From assembly GCF_904849725.1 (NCBI RefSeq), contig NC_058518.1, forward strand, positions 210,006,741-210,070,740: a stretch of DNA of 64,000 nt. Direction: 5' to 3'. Positions within the stretch are counted from its first letter, which is position 1. Every line of letters begins with the position of its first letter. This stretch comes from Hordeum vulgare subsp. vulgare (taxonomy: Eukaryota > Streptophyta > Magnoliopsida > Poales > Poaceae). Below are positions 21,817 to 32,180 of this stretch, piece by piece. The notes under the pieces were generated by a model. That model did no database searches and had not been told where the DNA came from. It saw only the letters and a program-made list of their open reading frames with translations. The position numbers were made by a program, and so were the translations under genes.

Positions 21817-23323
21817 TCTCTCCCCGCCCGCGCAAACAACTCGTCCTCGAGCTGGAAGTCTGGAAAATGTCGGCGGAACTCCTTGAACTGCTCCCAAGTG
21901 GCATCCTCCTCCGGAAGACCTTGCCACTGGATCAATAAACGCCACACTCCGCGACGCTGTTGGACCTGCAACACCTTGTCCGTTCCTGGAAGAAGGCGCC
22001 CGTCGGAGGTCGGAGGTAGCATCGGTGTGGCTGCTGGTGGGTCTCCATGGAAGGGATTCAGCAACCCCACATGAAACACGTCATGGATGCGGGCACTGGC
22101 CGGAAGCTGCAGGCAGTAGGCCACCTTGCCTATGCGCTCCACCACAGAAAATGGCCCCGCGTAGCGAGGGCTCAGCTTGCGCTTAGCGCGCAGATGCAGG
22201 GACTGCGTGAAGCGGTGAAGGAGGTGCAGCCACACCCAGTCGCCCACCGCAAACTCTGCCTCTCGTTGATGGTCGTCATTGTACAGCTTGGACAGTTGCT
22301 GGGCCTGGAGAAGGCGTTGGCGCACCTCCGCAAGCATCTCGTCCCTGCTGCGAAGGAGATCGCCCGCCGCCTCGGTCTGAGCCGTCTCAGGGTCAACTGG
22401 CAGGATGGGCGGGGGCGGTCGGCCATAGACCACCTCGAACGGCATGGCACGCAGGGCGGAGTGATAAGAGGTGTTTTAGTAGTACTCCGCCCATGCGAGC
22501 CAATCCACCCAAGCACGAGGACGATCACCGGTAACACAACGCAAATACATGGCAATCACCTTGTTGACCACCTCGGATTGGCCGTCCGTCTGAGGATGGA
22601 AGGCCGTACTCAGGCGGAGCTTCACGCCCGCCAGTCGGAAGAGATCATGCCGGACATGCCCCGTGAACACCGGGTCCCGGTCGCTGACGATCGAAGACGT
22701 AAACCCGTGGAGGCGGACAATGCCGTCGAAGAAGGCACGATCCACGGAGGCGGCCGTGTAGGGATGGCCGAGCACGATGAAGTGAGCGTACTTGAAGAAG
22801 CGGTCGACCACCGTGAGGATGACGGACTTGCCGCCCACCTTTGGGAGGCCCTCAATGAAGTCCATGGAGATATCGGCCCAGACTTGAGAGGGCACCTCCA
22901 CGGGCTGTAGTAGCGCACGCAACACAAGACCGCACCCAGTCCCGGAACAAGGCTCGATCGCAGGGGATGTAGAAATCGGCGCGGAGACGGTGGAGGGTCT
23001 TTTGCACACCCTTGTGGCCGGCCGAGTGTGCCAGCAGCAGATCCTGGTGCGAAGAGGCGACGACCATGTAGGAGCAAGCCGTCCGCCAAACGCCATGGCT
23101 CGGAGAGGTCGCCGGCGTCAAGGCGGTACCGAAGGAGCTGAGCGTTCGATGCGTCCGTGGTAGCCCGGCGGATGTCGTCAAGGAGGGCGAAGGAGGGTCC
23201 CGAGCGGATGCAGAGAGGCACCCCGTCGGAGTTGCCGGCGTCCGCGTCGTGGTCGACGTCGTGGCGGGACAGGGCGTCGGCCACGGTGTTAAGGCGACCC
23301 GGACGATACTCGACGGTGAAGTC
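21817..23323 (-). pseudogene. gypsy-2 integrase and chromodomain (broken)
   Basis: Chromodomain residues near 21890-21960 include LLIQWQGLPEEDATWEQF. They are preceded by the GPY/F-type RKLSPRYAGPFSVVERI near 22135-22185 and [17 protein letters not shown] near 22040-22090. The integrase core near 22600-22880 has DISMDFIEGLPKVGGKS, SDRDPVFTGHVRHD and HPQTDGQSEVVNKV. A TAA near 22485 and frameshifts near 22920 and 23050 interrupt it. The HHCC zinc region is split between frames around 22920-23060. The part beyond 23323 continues at 27085 across the nested copia. Confidence 0.9.
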
Positions 23324-23461
23324 TGTTAGAGTTATAATATAAGTCATGTACCCTTTTGTATTTATCCCAATATATAAGGGTTTCCTGCATATAGTCCACC
23401 ACCTGTACATGTATATATACTGGCCTATGGCCTCATGGGAATACAAGTTGCTTTCCTAACA
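23324..23461 (+). repeat. copia-3 5' LTR (138 bp)
   Basis: Begins TGTTAGAG and ends CCTAACA. Compared with the 3' LTR at 26946-27084 it differs only by single-base changes and a one-base indel, which suggests a fairly recent insertion. Confidence 0.94.
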
Positions 23462-23473
23462 TGGTATTAGAGC
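23462..23473 (+). other. copia-3 primer-binding site
   Basis: TGGTATTAGAGC directly follows the LTR and matches the plant initiator methionine tRNA complement TGGTATCAGAGC at 11 of 12 positions. Confidence 0.88.
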
Positions 23474-23602
23474 ATAAGTTTTCTTAGCACGCGCAACTCG
23501 TGCTCCTCCCGATCTAATTCCTTGCACAGCCGTCGTCGCTCTCGTGGCTGGCTCTTCTCCGAATCCCGCTCCAACTGCGCCTCGTCGTGGTGACAGGACC
23601 TC

Positions 23603-23775
23603 TTCTTCTACCGCTGGAAGGAGCCCTGACCCAGCCTCGATCTCGTCTTCTACCGCTGGAAGGAGCTCTGCCCCAGCCTCGATCTCCTCTTCTACCGCTG
23701 GAAGGAGCTCTGCCCCAAGCCTCGATCTCGTCTTCTACCGCTGGAAGGAGCTTTGATCTAGCCTCGATCTCGTCC
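23603..23775. repeat. 42-43-bp tandem repeat in the copia-3 leader
   Basis: Copies start near 23603, 23646, 23688 and 23731, each beginning TCTTCTACCGCTGGAAGGAG and ending with a CTCGATCTC-type motif. They lie where gag would be in a complete element. Confidence 0.88.
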
Positions 23776-23905
23776 AGAACGCGGCGGTTCATGTCCTCAG
23801 CCTCGATCTCGGGCAAGATCTCGCGGTTCGAGGCCTCAATCTCGTCCAGAACGCGGCGGTTCCCCACGGGATCAGCCACCCCTTGCTCATGTTCCTCGAC
23901 TTACC

Positions 23906-25860
23906 ATGAATCTGTTTTCCGCTGGTCAACTTGCTGATTCTGGTTGTCGTGTCATCCTTGACCTTGACTCTTGTTCTGTCCAGGACCGTCGCACGCACAC
24001 TCTGGTTGGGGCTGGTCCTCGCCGCCGTGATTCTGAGGGTCTTTGGGAGTTGGAGTGGCTTCATGTTCCTTTTGCTGCCCACTCTATCGCCAGTTCTTCC
24101 GCTTTGGTCGCCTCGGCTACTGGTTCCTTCCAGCAGTGGCATCATCGACTTGGTCATCTGTGTGGTTCTCGTTTGTCGTCGTTAGTTCGTCGAGGTCTTC
24201 TGGGGTCTGTCTCAGGAGATGCCTCTTTAGAGTGTCAGGGTTGTCGTCTTGGCAAGCAGATTCAGTTACCATATTATCCACATAGTGAGTCAGTGTCTAA
24301 GCGTCCTTTTGATTTAGTTCATTCTGATGTATGGGGTCCGGCTCCCTTCGCTTCGAAAGGGGGTCATAAATACTATATTATTTTCATAGATGACTTCTCT
24401 CGTTACACATGGCTTTATTTCATGACTTCTCGTAGTGAGGTGTTGTCCATTATAAGCATTTTGCTGCCATGATTCATACTCAGTTCTCTTCTCCCATTCG
24501 TGTGTTCCGTGCTGACTCCGCTGGCGAGTATATCTCTAAGATGTTGCTTGGTGTTCTTGCTGAGCAAGGGACTCTTTCTCAATTCTCTTGTCCTGGTGCT
24601 CACGCTCGGAATGGCGTGGCTGAGCGCAAGCATCGTCATCTTCTTGAGTCGGCTCGTGCATTGATGATTGCTGCCTCTCTCCCGCCTCATTTTTGGGCTG
24701 AGGCCGTCTCTACCTCCACCTACCTCATCAATTTGCAGCCTTCCGTTGCTATACAGGGTGGTGTTCCTTTCGAGCGTCTTTTTGATCGTTCTCCCGATTA
24801 TTCAATGCTTCGTTTGTTTGGTTGTGTTTGCTATGTTCTTCTTGCCCCCCGCGAACGCACCAAACTGACCGCTCAGTCTGTTGAGTGTGTCTTCTTAGGC
24901 TATAGTGATGAGCATAAGGGCTATCGTTGTTGGGATCCTATCGGTCGTCGAATGCGTATCTCTCGGGATGTGACTTTCGATGAGTCTCGTCCCTTCTACC
25001 CACGCCCATCTTCCTCGACCTTTTCCGTGGAGGATATCTCTTTCCACACTTTTCCTGACACACCTATCACACCTGTTGAGCCTTTGCCTATTCGTTCCGC
25101 CCCCTCTGCTTCTTCACCTCCAGTTGATTTGCCGTCACGATATTCCACGGTCTCCTCGTCTAGCATGTCACCGGATTCTACACCTTCATCTCCGGTGACT
25201 TCTTCGTCGCCACTCCCTGATTCTACCTTCGCGATTCCTCCTTCCATTGTTCCATCTTTTCCTCAGTGTTGCACTCGTCGTTCCCGTTCTGTGGATGCCT
25301 TTGTGGATGTGCCGTCATCCTCGTCTCAGCCTACTTATGGCTTGCGTTCTCGTCCTCGTCCGCCTGTAGATCGCTTTGGATTTTCCACCGCTGGTGCTGC
25401 TGTTCTTCAGCCGACTACTTATCATCAGGCTGTTGTTTATCCTGAATGGCAGTTTGCGATGGCAGAGGAGATTGCTGCTCTTGAACGCACTGGTACGTGG
25501 GTTCTTGTTTCCCTTTCTCCCGGAGTCCGTCCCATCATTTGTAAGTGGGTCTACAAGGTTAAGACTCGCTCCGATGGTTCTCTTGAGCGTCACAAAGCTC
25601 GTCTTGTGGCTCGTGGTTTTCAGCAGGAGCATGGTCGTGATTATGATGAGACTTTTGCTCATGTGGCTCATATGACCACTGTTCATACACTTCTTGCCGT
25701 GGCCTCTACACGCCACTGGTCTATCTCTCAGCTTGATGTTAAGAATGCTTTTCTTAATGGTGAGCTGCGTGAGGAGGTGTACATGCAGCCACCACCTGGG
25801 TATTCTGTTCCTGATGGCATGGTATATGTCGTCTTCGTCGCTCTCTCTATGGCCTTAAGC
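23906..25860 (+). pseudogene. copia-3 integrase and RT N-terminal part
   Basis: A GAG-pre-integrase and zinc region comes first: [14 protein letters not shown] and [16 protein letters not shown] near 24132-24280. The integrase core follows with [13 protein letters not shown] near 24315-24350, [13 protein letters not shown] near 24385-24423 and [10 protein letters not shown] near 24510-24540. A frameshift near 24460-24470 separates the two halves. From 24469 a 477-codon frame runs through [15 protein letters not shown], a Ser/Pro-rich hinge (about 25050-25260) and RT motifs [20 protein letters not shown] and [21 protein letters not shown] second frameshift near 25825-25840 breaks the RT. Confidence 0.93.
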
Positions 25861-26930
25861 AAGCCCCTCACGCCTGGTTTGAGCGTTTTGCCTCTGTGGT
25901 GACGGCCGCTGGTTTTTCACCCAGTGTTCATGATCCAGCATTGTTTATTCACCTTTCTCCTCGTGGTCGGACTCTTCTCTATGTTGATGACATGGTCATC
26001 ACTGGGGATGACCCCGAGTATATTGCCTTTGTTAGGGCCCGTCTTAGTGAGCAGTTCCTTATGTCTGATCTTGGACCTCTTCGCTACTTTCTTGGGATTG
26101 AAGTTTCTTCTACCTCTGATGGCTTCTTTATTTCCCAGGAAAAGTATATCCAGGATCTTCTTGCTCGTGCTGCTCTTACTGACGAGCGCATTGTTGAGAC
26201 TCTTATGGAGCTCAATGTTCACCTCTCTGCTACTGATGGTGATCCCCTGCCTGACCCGACGCGTTATCGTCATCTTGTTGGCAGTCTTGTTTACCTAGCT
26301 GTCACTCGTTCGGATATCTCTTATCCAGTTCATATTCTGAGTCAGTTTGTCTCCGCTCCCACATCGGTTCACTAGAGTCATCTCCTTCGTGTTCTCCGAT
26401 ATCTTCGGGGCACGATCTCTCACCGTCTATTCTTTCCTCGCTCCAGTTCTTTACAGCTTCAGGCCTATTTGGATGCTACGTGGGCCAGTGATCTTTGAGA
26501 TCGCCGTTCACTTTCTGCTTACTGTGTTTTTCTTTGTGGTTCTCTCATTGCCTGGAAGACGAAGAAACAGATTGCAGTTTCCCGTTCGAGTGCAGAGGCT
26601 GAGTTGCGAGCGATGGCTCTTTTGACGGCAGAGGTGACTTGGTTACGGTGGTTACTTCAGGATTTTGGTGTTTCTGTCACTACACCGACTCTGCTCTTAT
26701 CTGACAGTACAGGTGCTATTAGCATTGCGCGCGACCCTATGAAGCATGAGTTCACCAAGCATATTGGCGTTGATGCTTTCTATGTGCGCGTTCCTGTGCA
26801 GGATCAGGTTATTGCTCTTCAGTATGTGCCTTCCGAGTTATAGTTGGCGGATTTCCTGACGAAGGCCCAGATTAGAGCACAACATGGCTTTTATCTCTCC
26901 AAACTCAGTGTTGTTCATCCACCATGAGTT
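25825..26930 (+). pseudogene. copia-3 RT C-terminal part and RNase H (broken)
   Basis: After the frameshift the protein resumes with the catalytic LLYVDDMVITGDD near 25975-26015, SDLGPLRYFLGIEVSSTSDG near 26063-26120 and TRYRHLVGSLVYLAVTRSD near 26260-26318. A TAG at 26373-26375 and further stops near 26498 and 26842 interrupt RNase H, whose KKQIAVSRSSAEAELRAMAL and DSTGAISIARDPMKHEFTKH motifs remain visible. The polyprotein ends with ADFLTKAQIRAQHGFYLSKL just before the polypurine tract. Confidence 0.92.
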
Positions 26931-26933
26931 TGA

Positions 26934-27084
26934 GGGGGGGGGGGGTGTTATAGTTATAATATAAGTCATGTACCCTTTTGTATTTATCCCAATATATAAG
27001 GGGTTTCCTGCATATAGTCCACCACCTGTACATGTATATATACTGGCCTATGGCCTCATGGGAATACAAGTTGCTTTCCTAACA
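26934..27084 (+). repeat. copia-3 polypurine tract and 3' LTR
   Basis: A run of 12 G (26934-26945) preceded by TTTGA forms the polypurine tract. The LTR runs from TGTTATAG at 26946 to CCTAACA at 27084 (139 bp). Confidence 0.92.
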
Positions 27085-28232
27085 AAGTCGAAGCCAAAGA
27101 GCTTGCTGATCCACTGGTGCTGCGGCACGATAGACAACCTCTGGTCCAATAAGAATTTGAGGCTGTAGTGATCCGTGCGGATCTGGAACGGCCGCCCCGA
27201 AAGATATGACTGCCAGTGGCGCACGGCCTGCATCAAGCCAATGAGCTCCCTCTCATAGGCCGCGAGCTTATGATGGCGCGCGGCGAAAGGCCTGCTGAAG
27301 AACACAAGCGGCCCGTCGCCCTGATGAAGGATGACGCCGAACCCCACACCGGAGGCGTCGTAGTCCACCATGAATGGCCGGTCGAAGTCGGGCATTTGGA
27401 GGACGGGGACCGTCGTGAGGGCCTGCTTGAGGGCCTCGAACCCCTCCGTTGCCTCCGCATCACAAGCGAAGGCGTCGCGTCGCAACAGGCGCGTGAGCGG
27501 GGACGCTATGAGGCCGAACTCCCGGATAAATTTACGGTAGTACCCCGCGAGGCCCAGGAAGCCGCGGAGAGCCCGCGGTGAGTGCGGCGCCGGCCAGGCC
27601 GGGACAGCCGCCACCTTGTCGGCGTCCATAGCAACCCCCTCGGCCGAGATGAGTTGGCCGAGGTAGGCGACGGAAGGCGTGCCGAACGAGCACTTCGAGC
27701 GCTTAAGATGAAGATGATGCGCCCTAAGCTCGTTGAAGACGATGGCGACGACGACGTGCTGAAGGTGCTCCGCCCAAGAGGCGCTGTAGATAAGAATGTC
27801 ATCAAAGAAAACGAGCACAAACCGACGCAAGTAGGGGCGGATGACGTCGTTCATCATGGCCTGAAAGGTCGCCGGAGCGTTGGAGAGGCCAAAAGGCATC
27901 ACCAAGAACTCAAAGCGGCCGTGATGAGTCCGAAACGCCGTCTTCGCGACATCGTCCGGGTGCATCCGCACCTGATGGTAGCCCGAACGGAGGTCGAGCT
28001 TGGTGAGGAAGCGCGCCCCATGTAGCTCATCCAAGAGCTCGTCAACGACCGGGATAGGAAATTTGTCCTTGATCGTCTGGGCGTTCAGGCCACGGCAGTC
28101 GATGCAGAAGCGCCACGTGCCGTTCGACTTGCGGACGAGGAGGACCGGCGCCGAAAACTGCGACGTGGAAATCCGGATGATGCCCAAGGCGAGCATGAGC
28201 GTGCACAACCGCTCCAGCTCGTCCTTCTGCAA
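27085..28232 (-). pseudogene. gypsy-2 RT and RNase H
   Basis: A long minus-strand frame gives a nearly complete gypsy RT: KSNGTWRFCIDCRGLNAQT near 28090-28130, [18 protein letters not shown] near 27950-28005, [20 protein letters not shown] near 27850-27910 and catalytic [12 protein letters not shown] near 27775-27810. RNase H follows with MVDYDASGVGFGVILHQGDG near 27315-27375 and [20 protein letters not shown]. An extra duplicated codon pair is seen near 27745 (HVVVAIVFNEL). A TAG at 28232-28236 separates it from the protease. It runs into the nested copia after FGFDF. Confidence 0.93.
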
Positions 28233-29100
28233 CTAGGGGTAGCGGTAGGGGCGCATCGCAACCGGTGCCGTGCCCGGCAGGAGATGAATGCGGTGGTCAT
28301 ACACCCGGGCTGGCGAAAGGCCCTGAGGCTCGTCGAAGAGGTCGCGGTGTTGCTGCAAGAGATGATTCAACAGGGGGTGCTCGGGCCCTGTAGGAGTCGC
28401 TGCCAGCTGAAGCTGTGGCGCCGCTAGGGAGGTGCCACCCACGCCCGCCCACCGGATGCGGTGACCTTGGTGCCAGAAGGTCATCTTTATGGCATCGAAG
28501 TCCCAGAGGATGGGACCGAGGGTCCTCAAGAAGTCGACGCCGAGGATGAAGTCGAAGCAGTCCAAGTCGATGCCGGCGCACGTGATGGTGAAGTGCTCGT
28601 CGCCAATGGTGATGGGCACGTTCCACGCAATCCCATGGCACTGTAGGCGGTCGCCGTTAGCCAAGGTGACCCGGAGGTGCTCTCCGCCTGTCGGCTGGAG
28701 CGCTAAGCGGCGCATGGTCGACTCCGGCAGGAAGTTATGCGTCGAGCCCGTATCTAGGAGGGCCACTAGACGCTCGCTGTTGATCATCACTGGCAAGAGC
28801 ATAGTCCGCTCGTCTTGGATCCCCGCGAGAGAATGGAGGGAGACCACGAGAGCCGTCGTGTCCTCCTCGACGTAGTCGGCCGTCTTCATGTAGAAGAGGC
28901 GCAGGCATACGTGGCCCGACACGTAGGGCTCGTCGCAGTTATAGCAAAGCCCCTGGCGACGAGGCTCGAGCTGCTCGGTCGGGGTGAGCCGGCCGAAGGG
29001 CCGCGTCGCGGCCGGAGCGGGGGTCGTCTTAGAGGCCGGAGGCGGGCGCCTCGGCGCTGGTGGTGTCGGGGTCAAGCCAGCGACGCCTGCTGCAGGGCCT
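28233..29100 (-). pseudogene. gypsy-2 zinc knuckle and aspartic protease
   Basis: The minus-strand frame has CYNCDEPYVSGHVC near 28890-28945, a shortened Gag zinc knuckle. The protease shows the active site VALLDTGSTHNFLPESTMRR near 28715-28775, then VTLANGDRLQCHGIAWNVPI and FDFILGVDFLRTLGPILWDF near 28490-28560. It ends with a linker to RT containing LFDEPQGLSP. The protease itself is uninterrupted; the break to RT is the stop at about 28234. Confidence 0.92.
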
Positions 29101-29580
29101 GCGCGCGACGCTCGAGGGCACGAGTGTAATACATGGCCGTCTGGAGGTCCTGGGGCCCCGCAGCTCCACGTCCATGCGGATGTGATCCGACAGACCTCCC
29201 ACGAAGAGCTTGGCCCGCTGGCGAGCCGTCAGGCCGGGCGCGTGACACGCCAGGGCCTGGAAGCGGTCGGCGAAGTCCTGCACCGTGGAGGTGAAGGGTA
29301 GGCGGCCAAGCTCCGGCAGCCGGCTTCCCTGGATCGGAGTCCCGAAGCGGAGGAGGCAGAGCTTGCGGAAACGCTCCAATGGAGGCATGCCGCCCTCGTC
29401 CTGCTCGAGAGTGTAATACCACGTTTGTGCGGCGCCTCAGAGGTGATACGAAGCGAGCCAGGTGCGGTCTGACACTAGCGTTCGTTTCCCCCGGAAGAGC
29501 TGGTCACATTGGTTGAGCCAGTTCAGGGGGTGCTCCGCCTGTGGAAGCCGCTAGAGGTCGCCGTGTAGCATAACCAGTAG
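29029..29580 (-). pseudogene. gypsy-2 gag, C-terminal part (broken)
   Basis: Minus-strand frames give WLNQCDQLFRGKRTLVSDRT near 29455-29515, TWYYTLEQDEGGMPPLERF near 29365-29425, and LGRLPFTSTVQDFADRFQAL with LTARQRAKLFVGGLSDHIRM near 29170-29320. This matches the Gag of grass gypsy elements. The upstream part is missing, since copia leader sequence begins near 29580. Frameshifts occur near 29090 and 29420. Confidence 0.85.
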
Positions 29581-29700
29581 CACCCACAAGAGCCGATGAA
29601 GGAGACGAGGGCGCACACAGACAAGCCCCAAGCGCCAAGGGAAGGCGCGTGTCGATGAAGTCATATGCACCAATCCAGTCGATGAGAGGAGTCGGTGTAG

Positions 29701-29910
29701 AGTGACAATCACCGGTAGAAGTCACGGAAAAAGTCGATGTAGATCGATAATCACCAAGTGTGGAGGCCGCAGGAGTCGTAGAAGAGCGACCTACACAGTC
29801 GGCGGAGTGACAATCACCGGTAGAAGTCACGGAAGGAGTCGATGTAGATCGACAATCACCATGTGTGGAAGTTGCAAGAGTCGGAAAAGAGCGACCCACA
29901 CAGCCGGCGG
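29701..29910. repeat. 105-bp tandem duplication in the copia-4 leader
   Basis: Two adjacent copies start at 29701 and 29806, both opening AGTGACAATCACCGGTAGAA, with a few substitutions between them. The period is a multiple of three. Confidence 0.9.
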
Positions 29911-30584
29911 AAGACCGCAAACAGAGTGACGTCAGAGACGAACGAGCACCATGCTGAACTGAGAGACAACGCATGGGCGAGACGGAAGCAGGGTAGGAAA
30001 CACCCTCAAACGGCACGGATGGACAAGCGGAAGGCACCATTTTTTTTAACCAACGAAAAAACCAAGTCTGCCTCGATCTGGAGCCCGATCTGGCGCCGAC
30101 GGGACGAGATGGGTCGGCGGACAGGAATCTCGGCGACAACAGATCACGAGAGCCAGCAGGATCCAATCGGGCGATCGGGAGGGTGGATCGAGCGGAGCTA
30201 GCAACGAGTAGCTGCTGGAGATCATCCCTGCTTGCTGGATCGACCGGAGCTGGCTGAGTCCAGGCAGGCGAGGGGAGTCTCCAAAAGAAACGACGAGGCA
30301 GCGGCCTGATCCGTGGCGGACTGGAACGAAGACCTGCGGGAGATCGAGGACGGGGGATCGATCGAGGAGAGCTGGCGGCTTCGAGTGGGCAGACCAAGGA
30401 GCTGGACGAGCCTTCGATCGAGCGGGACGAGAGGAGATCGAGCGGGAGCAGAGCCGCGTCGAGCGGGGCTGGAGATTGAGGCCGGGCTTCGATCGAGACG
30501 AATGGGAGCAGGAGATCGAGGCCGGCGAGATGGATCAAACGCACGAGTTGCAGCGTGCAAAAAATTGACCTAGCTCTAATACCA

Positions 30585-30724
30585 TGTTAGAAATATGCAA
30601 CTTACTATTCCAATGAGGCCATAGGCCGATATATATATACATGTACAGGTGTGGAACATATCCAGGAAACCCCTTATACAATGGTTATACAAAGAGGTAC
30701 ATGACTATATTATATACTCTAACA
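30585..30724 (-). repeat. copia-4 5' LTR (140 bp)
   Basis: On the minus strand it starts TGTTAGAGTATATAATATAG and ends with CA at 30586-30585. It is closely related to the LTRs at 23324, 26946 and 34091. Confidence 0.9.
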
Positions 30725-30901
30725 GTCTCGACTGGACTCAAACGGTTTTATTGTCGGGATGTTGCCGTCGCCTTTTGGAGCTTACGTTGTCGCCTTCCCC
30801 TCTTTCCGCCTTCATCCTTGTCCGCATGTGCTGCGCTGCCTGACCCACCCTGCCATGGTCTCTTGCTCGTGTGCTGTGGTCTCCTACTCATAGGCTGAGG
30901 T
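30725..30901. other. no gene recognised between two LTRs
   Basis: Ordinary-looking unclassified sequence. Together with 31198-31459 it is the DNA into which the solo LTR inserted. I see no coding similarity. Confidence 0.5.
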
Positions 30902-31197
30902 TGATGGATAAGTCTCTGTACTAAGGTCTTTATGGGGCTGCAGCACATGGTCTTTGTGTCCCTATGGCTAATAGGATAGCATCCTTGACCACCAAGGACT
31001 GACAGTTAGGATAGCATCTTAGACTAGCATCTTAGACCAGCATCTTAGTATATGCTTGGTTGGCTAGCAGCCTATAAATATGTATCCCCAACCCCTCAGG
31101 TTGGCATGGCATTGTGTGAGAAATAAACCAATGAAAATTGTCCCAACTCTCCCGGTGTCATCCACCACTATCAATGCTTAGGCTGAAACGACTAACA
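30902..31197 (+). mobile_element. solo LTR of the copia-1 family (296 bp)
   Basis: It begins TGATGG and ends CTAACA and is flanked by a perfect 5-bp duplication GAGGT (30897-30901 and 31198-31202). It matches 4765-5043, including the TATAAATA box and the AATAAA signal. No internal element sequence lies next to it, so it is a solo LTR left by recombination. Confidence 0.95.
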
Positions 31198-31459
31198 GAG
31201 GTTGGGGCTGGAGGAGGAGTAACGCAGTGGAGGACCCCACTGTCCGTGCATGCTGCTTATTGTTTTTTGGTTCTTGGGATGTGTGACTCATTGGTGAGGG
31301 CGGAAGAGCTGCCAAGCAACCTCCATGCAAGGCTCGGCGTGGTACTTGGTCACGTAGGCGAGGAATGATGTCCACCTTTCGTGCTTTGGCCAGCGCGTCG
31401 GAGCCGAGGTGGTGCGGTGGACTATGGGGTGGATCAGGACCAGCTGAAGCAGCCGGGCC

Positions 31460-31920
31460 CGACCGAGCTCCTCCAGAAGCTTTACTAGATATGATACAAG
31501 CTGCCGAGCTCATATGACCAGCAGTCTGTATGCGAGGCAGCGTAGTGGGAGGTTTTGGCAGCCGCCCTATGGGCACAGCTCGTGTCAGTGTGTGTGGTGC
31601 ATGCCATGGCCAGCGGGCTGTGGTGCACGCGGAGAACATTCGTTGGCTTCACTCCTAAGCTGGGCAGCAAATTTCAGGGATGAAAATGCGTATGCATGCA
31701 CCAGCAACTATCCATGTGCACATGTCCATAGTTTATAACTTTGGACCCAAACCGTATCGGGAGAATGGACTGGATGGGTTTGGCTTGAAAACCTGAGCAG
31801 TTCGGTTTGATTTGGATTCCAGCACTTATTGTTTGGTTTGGTTTGGTTTGGTTGGTGTGCTTAACTGGGTTTGGTTTGGATTACAAACTATTCCCAGGTT
31901 TATGTAAACAAAATCCGTGG
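31460..31920. repeat. right inverted arm
   Basis: The reverse complement of this region matches 8093-8136, 10508-10908 and possibly about 30 bp after 20778. It ends in a TTTGGTTTGG-rich stretch and AAACTATTCCCAGG. The two arms lie about 21-24 kb apart and enclose most of the insertions in this intron. No target duplication was found, so it is not established that they are ends of one element. Confidence 0.72.
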
Positions 31921-32064
31921 TAAAGAGCTAAGAGGAGACTATATATAATATTTAATGCTGTTTTTCTTTCTTTCTTGTTGTTCTAACTTTGGCTGTTTGC
32001 TTTTTTTCTTTCTTGTAGTTCCTAGTATTGATGCAAATCTGACTGAACTGTCAATGTTATGCAG

Positions 32065-32180
32065 GGGAAGCTGGGTGGACTCCTGACCAGTGGGGGCATT
32101 CCAAATCACGTTCAACATTTTCCTCGGACTATAGCACTTACAGACAGCAGCTTACTAGCCTTATGCGGATGTTGTTGAAG
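32065..32180 (+). CDS. GCN5: GCN5 exon C
   Basis: 116 bp. GG completes the split arginine codon from exon B, then the frame reads EAGWTPDQWGHSKSRS, TFSSDYSTYRQQLTSLM and RMLLK. This matches plant GCN5 before the bromodomain. The acceptor GTTATGCAG ends at 32064. The donor is GCAAGT from 32181, a GC-AG type site; the surrounding AAG|GCAAGT is the usual strong context for such donors. The exon ends at a codon boundary. The intron that follows is 20.7 kb and holds the four-level transposon nest. Confidence 0.94.

Larger units (their letters stand above)
23324..27084 (+). mobile_element. complete copia with short LTRs, pol-only (copia-3)
   Basis: Both ends are defined: LTRs at 23324-23461 and 26946-27084, and a perfect 5-bp duplication AAGTC (23319-23323 and 27085-27089). 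A primer-binding site follows the first LTR and a polypurine tract precedes the second. The interior has integrase, RT and RNase H but almost no gag or protease. It lies inside gypsy-2 between the codons for FGFDF and TVEYRPG, and its removal restores that reading. The same family appears at 29581-30724 and 34091-36112. Confidence 0.94.
21498..29580 (-). mobile_element. Ty3/gypsy chromovirus with 3' LTR, 5' end lost (gypsy-2)
   Basis: The minus-strand order from right to left is gag, zinc knuckle, protease, RT, RNase H, integrase, chromodomain and LTR. It is the same family as gypsy-1. The 5' LTR and gag N-terminus are missing, because the right end is fused near 29580 to a copia leader. It is split at 23324-27084 by a complete copia element. 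Stops and frame changes show it is dead. Confidence 0.9.
29581..30724 (-). mobile_element. truncated copia: 5' LTR plus leader (copia-4)
   Basis: Minus strand. The LTR at 30585-30724 is followed leftwards by a TGGTATTAGAGC primer-binding site (30573-30584) and about 1 kb of leader. A long Ser/Arg-rich open frame crosses it but shows no Gag domain. Pol and the 3' LTR are absent. The left end abuts gypsy-2 gag near 29580. Family membership with copia-3 is supported by the LTR, the binding site and a shared leader hairpin. Confidence 0.85.

Noticed and set aside
23462..23473. A tRNA gene remnant at TGGTATTAGAGC sites
   Set aside because: These 12-base stretches are primer-binding sites directly after LTRs. 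No tRNA fold surrounds them.
29504..30544. A 346-codon minus-strand frame as a possible Gag
   Set aside because: It has no zinc knuckle or Gag motifs, includes a 105-bp repeat and crosses into gypsy gag. It reads as a copia leader.
31178..31639. A 153-codon minus-strand frame
   Set aside because: Its codons cross the right inverted arm. The matching left arm does not keep the frame, so conservation is of DNA, not protein.
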